Shown: positions 1 to 11,609, counted from the first letter of the stretch. The stretch is 64,000 nucleotides of DNA from Rhyacichthys aspro (GCA_036850595.1 CM072151.1:23900597-23964596), one strand, 5' to 3'. Made by a program: numbers and translations. Notes: generated from the letters alone by a model not told the origin.

Positions 1-740
1 GTGCATAAACCTAACACTACCTGATTACGTCCAGATTTGGCTAACAAAATTCAAGCGTGTTTGATTGACTGCGACTGAGGTTGGGGCAGGTACTTGTGTT
101 GCTGTTGACATGCGGTGACTTAATCAGTGGGATCTCTTCTTCAGGAAGTGGGTTTCCACGGTGAATCACCAACCCAGGGAGCCACCAAGTGGGAGGAGGA
201 AGCTCATCCAGTTGAGCCACTGGGGGTTCGGGTTCTGGAGTCATTGAGTCCTTCTGCAAGATGTCAACAGGACACAGCTGAAGATTTTGCGGTGAATGGT
301 CCGCGTCAGGGCCTCCTTACCTTCTGGTCGAACGAGGTACACTGGGTGGCCCTCTCCCATTTGCATCACCACCATGAATGACTTGGGGCTCCATCTCGGT
401 GTTAGCTTTCCTTTAGCCATCCAGCGAAAGTTGCGAATGAGGACACGCTCACCTGGAGGCAGGGGTGCTAGTCCAAAATATACTGGTACCTGTCATCCGG
501 GCATCCCAGGCAGAGGTAATCCACCCCAATAACCTCAAACGAATAGGATGTGCAGATTGGGTCCAATGGTGCTCTTCTGGATGGCCCAGCTTTAGCGCAA
601 ACACAATTCTTTAATGTCCTGCAACATTCCCGTCCAGTAACAACGTTCTCATAGGGCTGCTGAGGTCCTCTCACTGCTTGGGTGGTTCATCCCCTCGTAA
701 AACACCTTCCATTCATCCTTCGTCTCCTGCTTTGGAACAA
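1..740 (-). pseudogene. gypsy integrase, catalytic core deleted
   Basis: The frame at 674-468 has a zinc-binding-like N-terminal segment and the start of the core, FEVIGVDYLCLG, where D is the expected first catalytic aspartate. About 25 residues later the sequence passes into a different frame with the typical C-terminal integrase text GERVLIRNFRW and a Pro-Val-Tyr-x-Val-Arg-Pro block (about 470-330). The middle of the core, with the second Asp and the Glu, is missing. It would catalyse cDNA integration in an intact element; here it cannot. Confidence 0.7.
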
Positions 741-1588
741 TCACTTGATAAGTGGTGAGTCCAGAACCTGTCTCCTCCACACTCTTCCCAGGACACGATC
801 TTGGAGTTTAATCTTCTCCCATTCCTTCAATATTCCTTTCAGGTATGGGGAGGTCCCTTCCCATATCTCAGGTCTGGGTAGTCCCTGTTGTTTCCACTGC
901 TGAAGTGCCAAGAGGTCCGGGTCCTGGGCCTGGCGCTCGTCCCATGATCTGCCTTCGGTTGTAGTTGTCCTCGCTATACACACTGGTCTCTCCAGTCCCT
1001 GCTCGGGAACCTAGAAAGTGCATCAGTGTTTTGTTTTGGGTATCAGGACAATATTTAAATTGTGTACCTGAAGTTAGAGAGCTGGGCAACCCATCGCTGT
1101 TCCACTGCTCCAAGGCGGGCTGTTTACCGGTGCACCAGTGGGTTGTTATCTGTAAAAACAGTAAACTCAGACCCACTCAGGTAGTCTTTAAATTTTTCAG
1201 TTATGGCCCATTTCAATGCCAGCAGCTCCCACTTGAACGAGCTATAATTCTGGTTGTTCTGTAGGCTGGAGGATGCAACTGGCGTAGGCGATGACCCTCT
1301 CCAGCTCCGATGCCCTGAAAGCTGGCTTCGGTGTATAGCCTGAAAAGGCTAGGAGAAGTCTGCATATGCCAGAACAGGAGCATTCAACAAGGCTTCCTTA
1401 AGATAGTCAAAGGCTTGCAGGCATTTGTTTGTCCAGTTCACAGGGGCAGATTTTCTGTCATGTGCAGTGTTTTGGGTCAAAGCATTTAAAGGTGTTGCAA
1501 TCTTTGAGAAGCACAGGATCATTGGTGGTAGTAGCCGGCGAAGCCAAGAAACGATTTTATCTGCCTCACTGTCTGGGGCACTGGCCAC
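741..1588 (-). pseudogene. gypsy RT connection / RNase H region, decayed
   Basis: The frame at 1588-1349 has the connection segment (PLNALT, VNWTNKCLQAFDYLKEAL, PVLAYADFS) that precedes RNase H in Ty3/gypsy pol. Further left, frames at 1176-868 and 983-741 carry broken RNase H and linker sequence, split by stops. No intact RNase H active site could be followed in one frame. Confidence 0.65.
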
Positions 1589-2134
1589 TCCCTCACAGCA
1601 GCAGTCTTGGCCGGATCAGTTGCCACTCCCTTCTCACTGATGACATGGCCCAAATAAATGACTTCTCGTTGAAACAGATGGCACATCTTCGGCTGTAGTT
1701 TCAGGCCATGCTGGTCCAGTCTTTGGAACACTTCCTCCAGGTGTTTCACATGGCTGTCGAAATCTGTGGAAAAAAAACACAACATCGTCCAAATAGATCA
1801 GGAGATAGTCATTAACCAGGTTACCTAGGCAGCGCTGCATGAGTCTCTGGAACGTGGCAGGAGCATTGCATAATCCATTGTGGTTAAGTGCATTCAGTTT
1901 ACTGTAGTCCACACAGAACCTCCAATGGCCGTGTTTCTTCTTCACCAAAACTATTGGTTCTGCCCATGGACTGGAGCTTTCTTTTACCACTCCGCTCTCC
2001 AGCATGTTCATCAGCAATGCCTGCAGTTCCTGATACAAGCTTGGAGGGATGGGACGGTATCGCTCTCTACTGAGGTGCTGAGCCAGTCTGTATCTGTTGC
2101 TTGACAATTCCAGTTCAGCCAAAATCTTCATCAT
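1519..2134 (-). pseudogene. gypsy reverse transcriptase, internally deleted
   Basis: Two overlapping frames give an RT. The first (2134-1634) has the fingers region with WRFCVDYSKLNAL, then jumps directly to LCNAPATFQRLMQRCLG and the catalytic YLDDV box. The second (1785-1519) gives the thumb side with GLKLQP, YLGHVISEKGV and IKSFLGFAGYYH. The palm segment that normally lies between the fingers and LCNAP and carries the first catalytic aspartate is absent, an in-frame loss of roughly 60 residues judged from family knowledge. A frameshift separates the YLDD half from the thumb. Confidence 0.85.
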
Positions 2135-2537
2135 GGCAGGAGAAGACTTTCATCCATCCAATAAACTTGTCATTTTCTCCTGCTGGTCTAGAGTAAGGTC
2201 ATCCCCCTGCAGAGTCAAAACCGGGTGAGAATTGTTGTTTCCACCATCTGTCACTCCAACGCGCCTCACAGCCACCTCAACAACATCCGGGCCTACACAG
2301 TTGAGCACCAGCTCCTGTCTTCCCTGTATATCGGTTTAAGCCCTTGGTAGTGGCTCGTTGACATTCTGTAAACGCTTTGTACCAGGCCTTCCCCTCTGCA
2401 GCTGGCATGGTGGTTTTAAAGGCCAGCAGCCCTGGGTGGCTCCCCTGAGTAAGAGCAGACCAGTTGGTTTTATAATGTTTATGCCTAATATGCCTTTGTC
2501 TGGGCCCAGACAATCATCGTCCACAATGATCACACCC

Positions 2538-2951
2538 TTACCGGACGTGTCCAAACTCCCTAACACACAATTGACAATAGCATAGCCCATTAGCAGTCCG
2601 GGGTGTAAGCCAAGGCATTGCATCCGCACTGGTCACTCCGGTCCCTCCTAGGTGCTTCCTGAACAGACTTTGGCTTAACAGAGTAACCTGTGACCCAGTA
2701 TCGAGCACAAAAGGGACAAAACAGTTATCCAGTTTCACTATGACATCAGGGCACTCACCAACTAGAGCGGACCTCGGCTCCAGTAATGGCTGGTTCTCCG
2801 CCTCTGTTAGGGGCTGTGTCATGGGCTCCAGGACCAAACCAATTGCCCCCACCGCTTGGCCCTCAGCTGCACGGGGAGTAAAAAATCCTCCTGGATGATG
2901 ACAAACACTGTCCCTGGACCAGTCAATAATATATGTTATAAGAATAGTCAA
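2538..2951 (-). pseudogene. gypsy aspartic protease fragment
   Basis: A 137-codon open frame contains a hydrophobic stretch ending in VLDTGSQVTLLS, the active-site signature of retroelement aspartic proteases. It follows a Pro/Glu-rich linker. In its family it would cut the Gag-Pol polyprotein and act as a dimer. The second half of the protease fold is only loosely traceable in other frames towards 2280. The ATG is probably not a natural start, because this domain is normally made as part of a polyprotein. Confidence 0.7.
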
Positions 2952-2959
2952 AAAGGTTA

Positions 2960-3560
2960 CTCGAAGGAGTCCAAAGTGTCTTGTGCGTGCAAAGTGGCCT
3001 CATGCGTAATAGCGTCCCCCGCTTGTGTGTTCAAAGTGGCTGCATGCGTGTTCAAAGTCGCCCAGGCGTAATGGCGTCTCACACGTACCGCTTCTCCTGC
3101 TCTGCAGTCCTTCCTCTTGGGATTGCAGCTCTGTGGGGGGAAAGGGGAGACACCCTTACTGTCGGGAACTCACAGCCTTAGCGTCACAGAGTTATAACAT
3201 TCACGATTCACATCCCTGTACCAACCTGCGTTGTAAAGGGTCTCTTTCAACAGCGCATCGCATCCGTTGTCTCAGCACGTCTTGTTCCTGACTGCCTTCG
3301 CTTCTCCACGTGGTTTGTTCGTTCGTCCTGTTCTTTCCTCTATGCACTGTTCCACTTCCTCCTTCTTCCTATCCCTGGCCCTCGGTACCTGTCTCTCAAG
3401 TCCCTGCTTCTGCTTCCACTTCTTCTCGTTCCCATCCTCTCTTACACTGTGTTCCTCTCCTTCTGTCTTCCTCCCTTGTGGTGCCCTCTGCTGGTATTTA
3501 AGAGTCCCGCTGGCTCAGGACCACCAATCCCGTTCACGGGGGAGGAGTGATCCAATTAGT
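2960..3560 (-). other. possible 5' leader/LTR part of the gypsy element
   Basis: This stretch lies just upstream of the protease on the minus strand and has no recognisable gene. At 2970-3080 there are short direct repeats around 'caaagtggc' and 'gcgtaa(t/-)agcgtc'. The part from 3100 to 3560 is purine-rich on the minus strand. Position and composition suggest leader or LTR, but the partner LTR would be outside the window, so this is inference. Confidence 0.3.
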
Positions 3561-3721
3561 CCCCCTCTGTTCATCCAAGTCAATACAGGAAACACAGCAC
3601 ATGCATGCAAAATAAACAATAAAAACCAATAAAACCCTAAGAAACAATGAACTAATAAGAGATTTAAAAAAGGACTATTAAAACAGGATCACTTTCTGAC
3701 AACCATACAATAGATCTAAAA

Positions 3722-3820
3722 TTCTCTAACAGTGGTCTGTTGCTGGTGTAATTTCTTAATCAGCTGATGACGCTGAATCATGTTAAATGCTAAACTCAGA
3801 TCTACAAAAAGGACTGCTAC
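3722..3820 (-). pseudogene. LINE reverse transcriptase fragment (Rex/CR1-like)
   Basis: A 33-codon stop-free minus-strand stretch reads VLFVDLSLAFNMIQRH followed by QLIKKLH. This is motif A of non-LTR retrotransposon RT (F-x-D-L-S-x-A-F-N, with the catalytic Asp). No more of the RT can be followed on either side, so it is a short orphan fragment. Confidence 0.6.
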
Positions 3821-4589
3821 AAAGCTGCCGGGTATTTCCAGTTCTCTGCACGCACCACAGTACCACTGATGTACACCTGTCACATGATTTAGAAGCCCAG
3901 TTCATAGGTTCTGGAATTAAAGTTTCACATAAAAACTATAAAATAATTACAATACAAAATTTCACATAAACCTCAAGGTCCAAATGACACACATATCAAA
4001 TAGTAAAAGGTTGTTCTATCCAAATGCATCAGTTATTCTATTACATTATGTTTACTGTGATGCTGTATTAGAACTTCTTCATGTTTTCATAAAGACAAAT
4101 GTGCAAATTAACCAAAAAAACATTTGGTTTTATGTGCTTGCACAAAATCAAATACAAATATGGATATTGTACCACATGTACAGTAGCCATAAATTCCTCA
4201 TTATTGTCTGCGACCTTACAGCAGAGCCAGAAGGGATTGCAGATTTCTTTTTTTCAAGGCCAGAAGTAAGAAGCAATCCTTCTGCTGCCCTACCTAGAAA
4301 CAACAAAGCAATAAAATAAAAATCGAAAACATTTTAATTTTTCTTACTGTAATAGATGATGTCCAGAGTGTGTTGAATTCCACTGCATTTGTATGCTTCT
4401 CTGTCTGGAAAACAAAGTCACTTGAGTTGTTTTGTGTTATGAACTCTGTGGTGGTTGTTATCCTTCTAAAAAAATAATCAAACCCATAATGAGAAAGCAC
4501 TGATATTTGAGGATGGACATCTGTGAAAACTTTTTTCACGTTATTCAAGTCTTTACCTCTTCTCCATAGCAACTGAGCTTAGTTGAGTC
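3821..4589. other. AT-rich intronic stretch, nothing recognised
   Basis: Several stop-limited frames occur but none has a family motif, splice context or codon pattern of a gene. Confidence 0.5.
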
Positions 4590-5210
4590 TGACTCTTATC
4601 CATGTTGACCACAGAGATAATCTCTTTCTAAACATTTTCCATCTAATGGTTTCGCTTCCAGCCTGGGGGCAGGTGGTAACTCCCAAGTGGACTGGCTGAG
4701 AGTACCGCCCCATCCGGTGAGTGAGACTGTGTAGTGTGGGACTCTCACAAATCCCGGGAGTGCTGGTGTGCACACGCTCCAGAGATGAAGTTGAAGCTTG
4801 CCCTTTATGCAGCAAGTAACAGACCCAGTGGCCTTTATTGACAAAATCAGTAGTAGACGAAGAATAGGAGTGAGCAGAGCCAGAGCCCTCCCCTGGCGAA
4901 AGCCGTCCTTCTTCAGTCAGATCCTGACCCGCTCCCGGGATCCCACAGATGTCCGACGCCGGTCAGAACAACGGCACCAGGTGTCTCGTTGCAGGCCAAG
5001 AATGCGTCTCTGCTCTTGCTCCTTCAGGGAAGACAGGACATGTCATAAGTGCTTAGCGCCGAGCCCAAATAGCCCCGGCCGGGGGGAAGAAGAAAATGCA
5101 GAATCCATCTTCAGTCTTGAGTCTTCTCGGTGAGTAGAAGTGAAAGTCTATCTCAGAGGAGCTGAAAGAGAACAGTGCCTCACGCCGGGACATAGCGCGG
5201 CATTCCTCTC
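4590..5210 (-). repeat. possible LTR/leader fragment of another retroelement
   Basis: This is unusually GC-rich for its surroundings. On the minus strand it carries an AATAAAGGCC poly(A)-like signal near 4830, GC-rich sequence with a 'tggtgccg' run on its upstream side, and a compact U5-like stretch after the signal. No terminal TG..CA pair with a target duplication could be fixed, so this is suggested by layout only. Confidence 0.3.
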
Positions 5211-5929
5211 ATAGGACGTATATAGACATACAGTAGCTATAAGCCCTGAAAGCACAAGCAGACAGCACAAGAGGAGATGACCAATCCCACAAGGGCATCT
5301 GCACGGACCGGGGCTTTGACACGTACCTAGCTTTTAAAAAACACACCAAAGCTCCACTTCCCGAAGCAGAGACTGATGTTCCCAAAGTACTATAACAGAC
5401 CAGGGATTTGGTGAGCGTTATCAATATAATGTAGCGTTCAAGTGCACTGTACAACTTACTGTTATAGCTTTCGTATAAATATATTTTTTTGACAATTTAT
5501 TATTCCATATTTTTGTTACAAAGGCCAAAATGTGTCCAGTGCTTTGTGAATCACTGATTGAAACATCAAAGTGTAGACTTTGTCATGGCAACAAGTATGT
5601 ATTGATCACACAATATTACATTTTCTCAGTTTATTTTGAACAGTGATCATTTATAATGCCGGCGATTGTACATCAGTCTGCATTCATCAATGATCGATAC
5701 ATAATGATATATAAAAGAGCTAATTTAAATCAAGTGCGCAAAATGTAAATGTCTGAAATAGATCAATTACTTGTGCCTCCCCACAGATGTAAATTTTATG
5801 TTTTTACGCGAGAAGTGGCTCTTTGGCTCCAAAAGGTTGCCATCCTCTGGTCTAAAAGCTGTGTTGATTCATGAGGCTGATGCTGAAGCAGAACAAAACT
5901 AAGACACTGTGCACTATATTGTAGTGTGC

Positions 5930-6115
5930 GGTAGGTAAGTACCACGCAGGAATCACAGTTGAACTTCAATATGGCTTTATTCTCACACACCTAACACCTT
6001 TAATAGGACCGCATTTAACCTGCTAACACCTGCTAACACCCCATTCTCACTCATGGTGCAACAACACAGAACATTTCCCAGCAAGCATTGCGGCGCGAAC
6101 CACTGGGAAGCTACA
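5930..6115 (-). mobile_element. solo LTR, 186 bp
   Basis: The unit begins TGTAGTGTGC and ends GGGAAGCTACA, so it has the TG..CA ends of an LTR with 5-bp inverted termini (TGTAG/CTACA). It is flanked by a 4-bp direct repeat ATAT (5926-5929 and 6116-6119). On the minus strand it has one AATAAAG signal about two thirds of the way along, fitting U3-R-U5 in that orientation. A 13-bp local direct repeat (ctgctaacacctg type) lies at about 6018-6045. No internal retroelement sequence adjoins it, as expected after LTR-LTR recombination. Confidence 0.6.
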
Positions 6116-6558
6116 ATATGTTTATCTGGTACTTGTGGCTTATCAATTATAAATAAATAGAAAAATATACATGTATAGAAAAAAAAATCATAAATAAATA
6201 AAAATTATTAAGCATTCATTCAGAAGTGTCTTCGTGTATTTGGAGCCTCCATGCAGGAAACTCTGTGTGTGAGGCTGTGTGCATAAGCTGTGAATGTGGA
6301 TAATGATAAATAATACTGGATATGATGATAAATGAGGGCAATTGTGTATAAAGGTTTAATAAAAACAGATTTTTGTGCAATAGTTCAATGTGAGGATCTA
6401 CAATTCCTGATGAAAATACGGTCAACAGTGTTTTTAAGGTGCTGACCTTGTTTGATTTGAATGTAAAAGAACACATTAGTATTGTTTTTTATTGTTTTAC
6501 ATTGTTTTTGTATCTTAGACTGTTGTTTAACTCTGTTCTCTGACCTTATGACCCTCAG

Positions 6559-6647
6559 CCTACTCAGCCCCTGGGACCCCTCCTGTCAGTCGACCCTCTT
6601 TTGTTGGTGTCAGCCCTCGGGACACTGGCGGTGTCTACCAGACCCAG
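6559..6647 (+). CDS. nfic: nuclear factor I, exon encoding part of the C-terminus
   Basis: This 89-nt exon lies between a CAG acceptor (6556-6558) and a strong donor CAG|gtgagt (6648). In the open frame it ends with PSFVGVSPRDTGGVYQTQ in phase 0. NFI proteins are CCAAT-box-related DNA-binding transcription and replication factors. Their DNA-binding domain is N-terminal; this Pro/Ser-rich part belongs to the transactivating C-terminus. The SFVG-x-x-PRD-x-x-G-Y-Q-x-Q pattern joins in frame to SWYLGN in the exon at 16070. From memory it is nearest NFIC among the four vertebrate NFIs; the paralogue is an inference. Upstream NFI exons are not in the window. A second possible acceptor lies 9 nt downstream. 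Confidence 0.75.
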
Positions 6648-7140
6648 GTGAGTACAGAATTGTGATGTGTTGTTGGATTCTGTTGTAAATTAACCTAGGT
6701 TACACATTGTGTGTTACATTAACAGTTCATGTCTATAGCCATCCATTTAATTTTCTTGGGCTTATCTGGGTTGCGGGCGTAGCAGACTGCCCTCCCCATA
6801 GACACTTACTCCAGCTCCCCAGGTGGAATACTGAGACATTCCCAGCTCAGCCTAGAGACATAGTCCCTCCAGCATGTCCTAGGCCTTGAATGAATTCATG
6901 TAGTGGCCACAACATTTGCATTTTCTCCACCATAGCTTTTGCACAATATGGAGAAAATGCCAGATTTTTCATATTCATGGAGGCACTGGAGCAAAATCAG
7001 TGGTGCACCCCTTCTTCTGTAAGATATGTTTATCCCAGGTGCTCACAGATAATAAATCACCTTGCTCCATATTTTTGCCCAGACTACACATTTAGCATCT
7101 GTTTAGTAGCCGTAAACCTTTCATAAATCTGACCCTAAGA

Positions 7141-7800
7141 CAGGGGGCGGCTCTAGAGGCTCTTTAGCGCCCCCCCTAGTGCAGCTCTTTAGCACTCCCC
7201 TAGTGGCTCCCTGGAGCTTTTTCAAAAATGTATGAAAATGGAAAAAGATGGGGGTTTCTGTAGGAGGACAAACATGACACAAACATTCTTAACGTTTTCC
7301 AATGCTGTAAAAATGTGTATAATAAATATTAAATTTCAACATTTCTGTCAACGAAGATTTGCATCATAGCCTGCGACACACGTTTCAGCGCGGCGCAGAG
7401 CCAGGCAGGTGGCTGTTGTAAACAAACCGGCGGGTGTGTCATGGGCCATGGATCCCAAAGGGAAAAAGAGAAAGATAGCTGATGACATTAATATTGTAAT
7501 GGAAGTTAAAGTTAAAGCACCAAATATTGTACAGCAGAGTAGTCACATGGTGCGTCATTCTCTCCAGGATGCGCTGCAGGGAAAATAAACATTTAATCAT
7601 GAATGCTCATTATGTATTTGTAGCCTACTAAGTCATTTTGATAGTAGGCTAATATAGCTAATATACACTTAGCGCCTGTGTTGCCTTCATATAAGGCTTA
7701 TATAAGGCTTTTAATTTTTTGCGGCTCCAGACAGATTTGTTTTTATTTTTTATTTTTTGGTCAATATGGGTCTTTGAACATTTTGGGTTGCCGACCCCTG
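7141..7800 (+). mobile_element. hAT-type DNA transposon, internally deleted, 660 bp
   Basis: The element begins CAGGGGGCGGCTC and ends GCCGACCCCTG, imperfect inverted ends. It is flanked by a perfect 8-bp target-site duplication CCCTAAGA (7133-7140 and 7801-7808), the duplication length of hAT transposons. Inside, an ATG at 7449 starts a short basic peptide (MDPKGKKRKIADD...) that looks like a transposase N-terminus. The rest of the transposase is missing, so the copy depends on another element for movement. Confidence 0.85.
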
Positions 7801-8039
7801 CCCTAAGAGGACAAAGGTCAAATTCCCAATATTTCTAATTACTTAGCCCTTCCCCTTAGCCCCACCCCATGGTCTTGTGTGTTCACGTAAGGCAAAGAAG
7901 TATCCCAATTCACTTTTAGATCAATGAGAAGCTTCTGTTTTGTTTGATCAGCACTTTTACTGCTGTATTACAGGCACTGTTCAAAAGATCAGTTCAGGTA
8001 TATGAATAAACACTTATGGTACAAAATCTTTCTATGTAA

Positions 8040-8175
8040 ATATCTTATTTCTCAGCCTGGATATCGGCGGCTTATAGTCCGGTGCGGCTTATATGTGACA
8101 AAATATATATTTCTTTTAAATTTTAGTGGGTGCGGCTTATATTTAGGTGCGCTCTATAGTCCGGAAAATACGGTG
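8040..8175. repeat. short interspersed repeat with 'cggcttata' motifs
   Basis: The motif 'gtgcggcttatat' occurs twice and 'atagtccgg' twice, ending in 'ctatagtccggaaaatacggt'. It resembles the ends of a palindromic DNA-transposon fragment common in fish genomes (recalled, not checked). Confidence 0.5.
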
Positions 8176-10059
8176 ATAAGACTGGTTGTCTCGATGGATT
8201 TAAATGGCGCCACCTCCACGGACTCCCAAAGCGCTGAGATATGCTTCTCATCAGTCTCCAATCACCCAATATAAGTGAATATTGTTTCTATCAAAACACA
8301 TGCGTCTAACACTTGAGAAATATGGTACAGTGGGCACTGAATACCACACATCCACCCCCAGTATTTGTCACTGAAGATAGTAATAAAATGAAATTAATAA
8401 TTTCGCAATCAGACTGTTTACATTCGAAAGCTCACAACATCTTCAGAAACAATTAAACAAAATAATAATTACAAAATAATTACAAAATCTTAAAGAACAA
8501 TCAAATTATGAATTAAATAAGTTAAAATAGTGCATATCCTAACATTAAGTTGAGATTCTCTGCATCAGTGCAGTGTGACCTGGGGCAAAACTAGGGGCAA
8601 AGAAAGACATTGTCCAGAGTGGCATCCAAAGAAAAGCCAATTGTTGAATTGTCCGTTGTGGAAAAGGGGGCAAGGATCCAGTGGCAGTGAAGTGAGAGTC
8701 TATGTGGCAAAGTGCTGTTAAAGGGGCACTGAAGGTCATGAGTTTTAGCCAATATTTGTACATTTCACAATCACAACAAATGCATCAGTGTTACATGAAT
8801 TACTGACATGACTTATACATAAATAATCTTCACAGAGTGATTGCATCTCATTTTCCCAGGTGAAAAACAATATACGTTAAATAATCACAGTGCATTCACT
8901 ATTTCCTCTTTCATCTGAAATGAATGCATTTCCTTCATTTGTACTACTACAACTACTGCTTTTATTATTGGAATTATTTTTAGACCTGGAAACTTTGCTT
9001 AGGGCCATATTACACTAAGCCTAAGAACATTAGCTCAAGCCACTTTACTCGTTCCTAGTGGAAAGTTTGAATAAGTGGAAGGTCTAGTAGTGCTATCCTA
9101 TTTTAATGTATTTCTTTAGTTACTTGTCTGTTACTTGCCTGCAATAATTAGTTTTACACATTAATGGAGTGTGTGAGGCCACTGTATTTAAAGCTTTTAT
9201 CTTTACAAATACTTAATAATAAAATAATCGAACAGGTGTACCATGTACTGTAATGCTGGTCATATGGGACCCAGTTGTGAGCCTCCACACCCCTGCAAAC
9301 TGCCAGGGAGCAGGGCCTGCCTCAGAGCTACTGCAATGACTCTACCATGTTTTGCCAAGTTCTAGGAAAGGTCTGGTCCTGCCTCCTGGAAACAGAGATG
9401 CATTCATCTTATTAGGTAAACAGGTACTTTTTTTGTTTTTTAACATAGAAGTAGTAGTAGTCACTCTGTTTATTACAACACACATTGTGCACATATTGAA
9501 AACAGTTGCTGATGAGCAAAAAACCAAAACCAATTTTGAGACAACAAAAAATATTGTTTGTTGTGCATATGATGTGAAATGTGTAGGCAGCAACAGAACA
9601 ATATTACATAACTCATTAGGATGGAAATGTATGACACAACTTACCACTCCTTATTTACCACAGATTACAAAAAAAGTCCAGGTGTAACTTTCTTTGCTCT
9701 TCTTGATTAAATATAAGTATTTATTAGCCACTAAATACTGAACCTCACTCTTCTACCCTCTCACCAACAGCACACAGATCAATTTTCCATGAGCCAAAAT
9801 TAACATTTAAGAGTTATTCCTCATGTTTGTGGTATAAACCCAAAAGTGCATTAACATACTATTGCAGTACACCATTCTCCATTTGTTTAGCAATATCTTC
9901 TGTGATGTTAAACATGTAGCCTTTAAATTACAGCCAAACATTTAACCTGTATTTAACCAGTCACTAGCACTGACATTAAACACATGTAGTTGGTTGTGTG
10001 TTATTTACCAACAACATTACCAACAAAATGTGCAACATCAATTCCACATTTCACAAAAC

Positions 10060-11050
10060 AGTAAAAGGGTCTGCAGACCTGGACTTCCCTGGCCTTCAAA
10101 TCCATGGGAGCACCCACAAGATTATGCTGTATGCTGATGATGCCCTGGTTTTGATCACACAACCATACCTGCACTCTTCAAAACAATTTACCAGTTTTCT
10201 CGCCTATCTGGCTACAGGGTTAATTGGGCTAAATCGGAGGCTCTTCGTCTGACGCCCTATTGTCCTAAGACATTGTTTACACCTGGTAACTTCACCTGGC
10301 CACAGTCTGGAATTAAATATCTTGGAATTCTGTTTCCTCGCTCTCTTTCAGATTTAATTCGGGTTAATTTTGAGCCTCTATTAGACAGATTCAAAGCTGA
10401 TATAGCAAGATGGTCTCCCCTGTTTTTGTCTCTTTGGGGCAAGGTTAACATCATTAAGTTGATTTGCACATAAGGTTTAACTATCTCCTACCTTTCCTGT
10501 GAAGATCCCGCTTAGCTATTTTCAACATTTTGATAGACTCTGCAATGAGTTTATATGGAATAATAGGCGCCCCAGATTGAAGCTGAAGAAATTACAGAAA
10601 CAAACAGATACGTGTGGACTAGGGGTTCCAAACTTGTTGCTTTACCACTATGCTTTCAGCCTTAGACATATTATACACTGGGCCCTCCCTCCTGAAAGAG
10701 CTCCTCCCTGGTATGCCCTTGAAAGTTACCTATGCAATCCATCTGATCACCATAAAACTTCCCTCTGGATTTAAAACTCACCCTGTCGTGTCTTTTTTAC
10801 AATATGTCTGGAAGAGGGCTGCATCAATAATTGGCTTCAATCCTAATCTTCATACCTTGGCCTCTATTTGGCATAACCCAAGTCTCTGTATTGATAAGTC
10901 CCCATTTATTTGGGGCTCCTGGGTGGAAAAGGGCATTCTGATGTTGCAAGACCTGTATGAAGGGGGGACTCAACTTTGGAGGTACCTCAACTTCGACATT
11001 TGCTTTGCAGTACTTTTGGATCTCTTGGCTCACCTCCCCCTGATATAGAC
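10060..11050 (+). pseudogene. L1-type LINE, C-terminal half of reverse transcriptase
   Basis: Successive frames carry KIMLYADDALV (the Y-x-D-D catalytic box of L1 RT), then GIKYLGI and WGKVNIIKL, then FIWNNRRPRLK and GGLGVPNL-like sequence (here CGLGVPNLLLYHYAFSLRHI). That order is the RT thumb and downstream region of L1/Tx1-clade ORF2. Frame changes and stops break it at about 10250, 10470 and 10770. No poly(A) tail was identified. Confidence 0.8.
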
Positions 11051-11109
11051 TGGCTCACTCGAGCATTGGAGCTATTTGGTAAGGGTTACAGGGCTTCGGG
11101 TTTTTGGTT

Positions 11110-11600
11110 GAAACGTACACTTTACACCAACTAAAATTATTACTAATAATAGTGGGCGTATTGTTATTGTACAAGGCAAACTCTGTTGTAAACTGTAATG
11201 TGCCAGTGGTTTTAGCCAGCGTGTATGCCCGTAACTGCGAGAATCCTCATTTCTTTAAAGAGTTGTTTGGCTGCATTCCAGAGCTGGGCAAACACCACCT
11301 CCCCACATCAAGACAAACAATTTTCTTAAAAAATATCAATTTCACCAGCCAATCTCTGAAGTTGAGATCGGACAGGCAATTAAACTGATGAAAAACAGGG
11401 AAGCACTGGGCCCCGATGGGTACCCGATTGAGTTTTATAAAGTATTTGCCACTAAGTTAATACTTTTTCTGTCCTCAGTTTACACAGAGTGTCTTAAACA
11501 AAGAACCTTCCTACTTTTATGACTCAAGCCATAATCTCAGTGCTACCCAAAAAAAGACAAGGACCCAACCAATTGCCAATCTTACAGTCCTCTACCACCT
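11110..11600 (+). pseudogene. L1-type LINE, endonuclease end joined to RT start
   Basis: A frame at 11104-11388 has VPVVLASVYARNCENPHFF, typical of the late part of the APE-type endonuclease of L1 ORF2. After a jump it continues with EIGQAIKLMKNREALGPDG and YPIEFYK, the opening motif of L1 RT, then PKK near 11550. This 5' piece lies downstream of the 3' piece at 10060-11050, so they are two insertions or a rearranged copy. It ends abruptly near 11600 at the DIRS-like sequence. Confidence 0.75.
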
Positions 11601-11609
11601 CTCTCCGGC

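Larger units (their letters stand above)
1..2951 (-). mobile_element. Ty3/gypsy-like retrotransposon, pol remnant
   Basis: Reading leftwards on the minus strand, the pieces appear in Ty3/gypsy order: aspartic protease, reverse transcriptase, RNase H, integrase. Several frameshifts and stops break the frames and at least two internal segments are missing, so the copy cannot be active. It lies in an intron of the NFI gene on the opposite strand. The left side runs off the window, so the downstream LTR is not visible. A gag gene was not recognised upstream of the protease. Confidence 0.85.

Noticed and set aside
3267..3632. A 121-codon Ser/Phe/Cys-rich plus-strand frame
   Set aside because: It is the complement of purine-rich probable LTR/leader sequence and has low-complexity composition. 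No domain and no gene context.
6707..7126. Two plus-strand frames after the NFI exon
   Set aside because: They lie in the intron, carry no motif and no splice phase consistent with the neighbouring exons.
9342..9687. Opposing frames of about 100 codons in the NFI intron
   Set aside because: Both strands are open over the same AT-rich DNA, with no motif. Likely chance.
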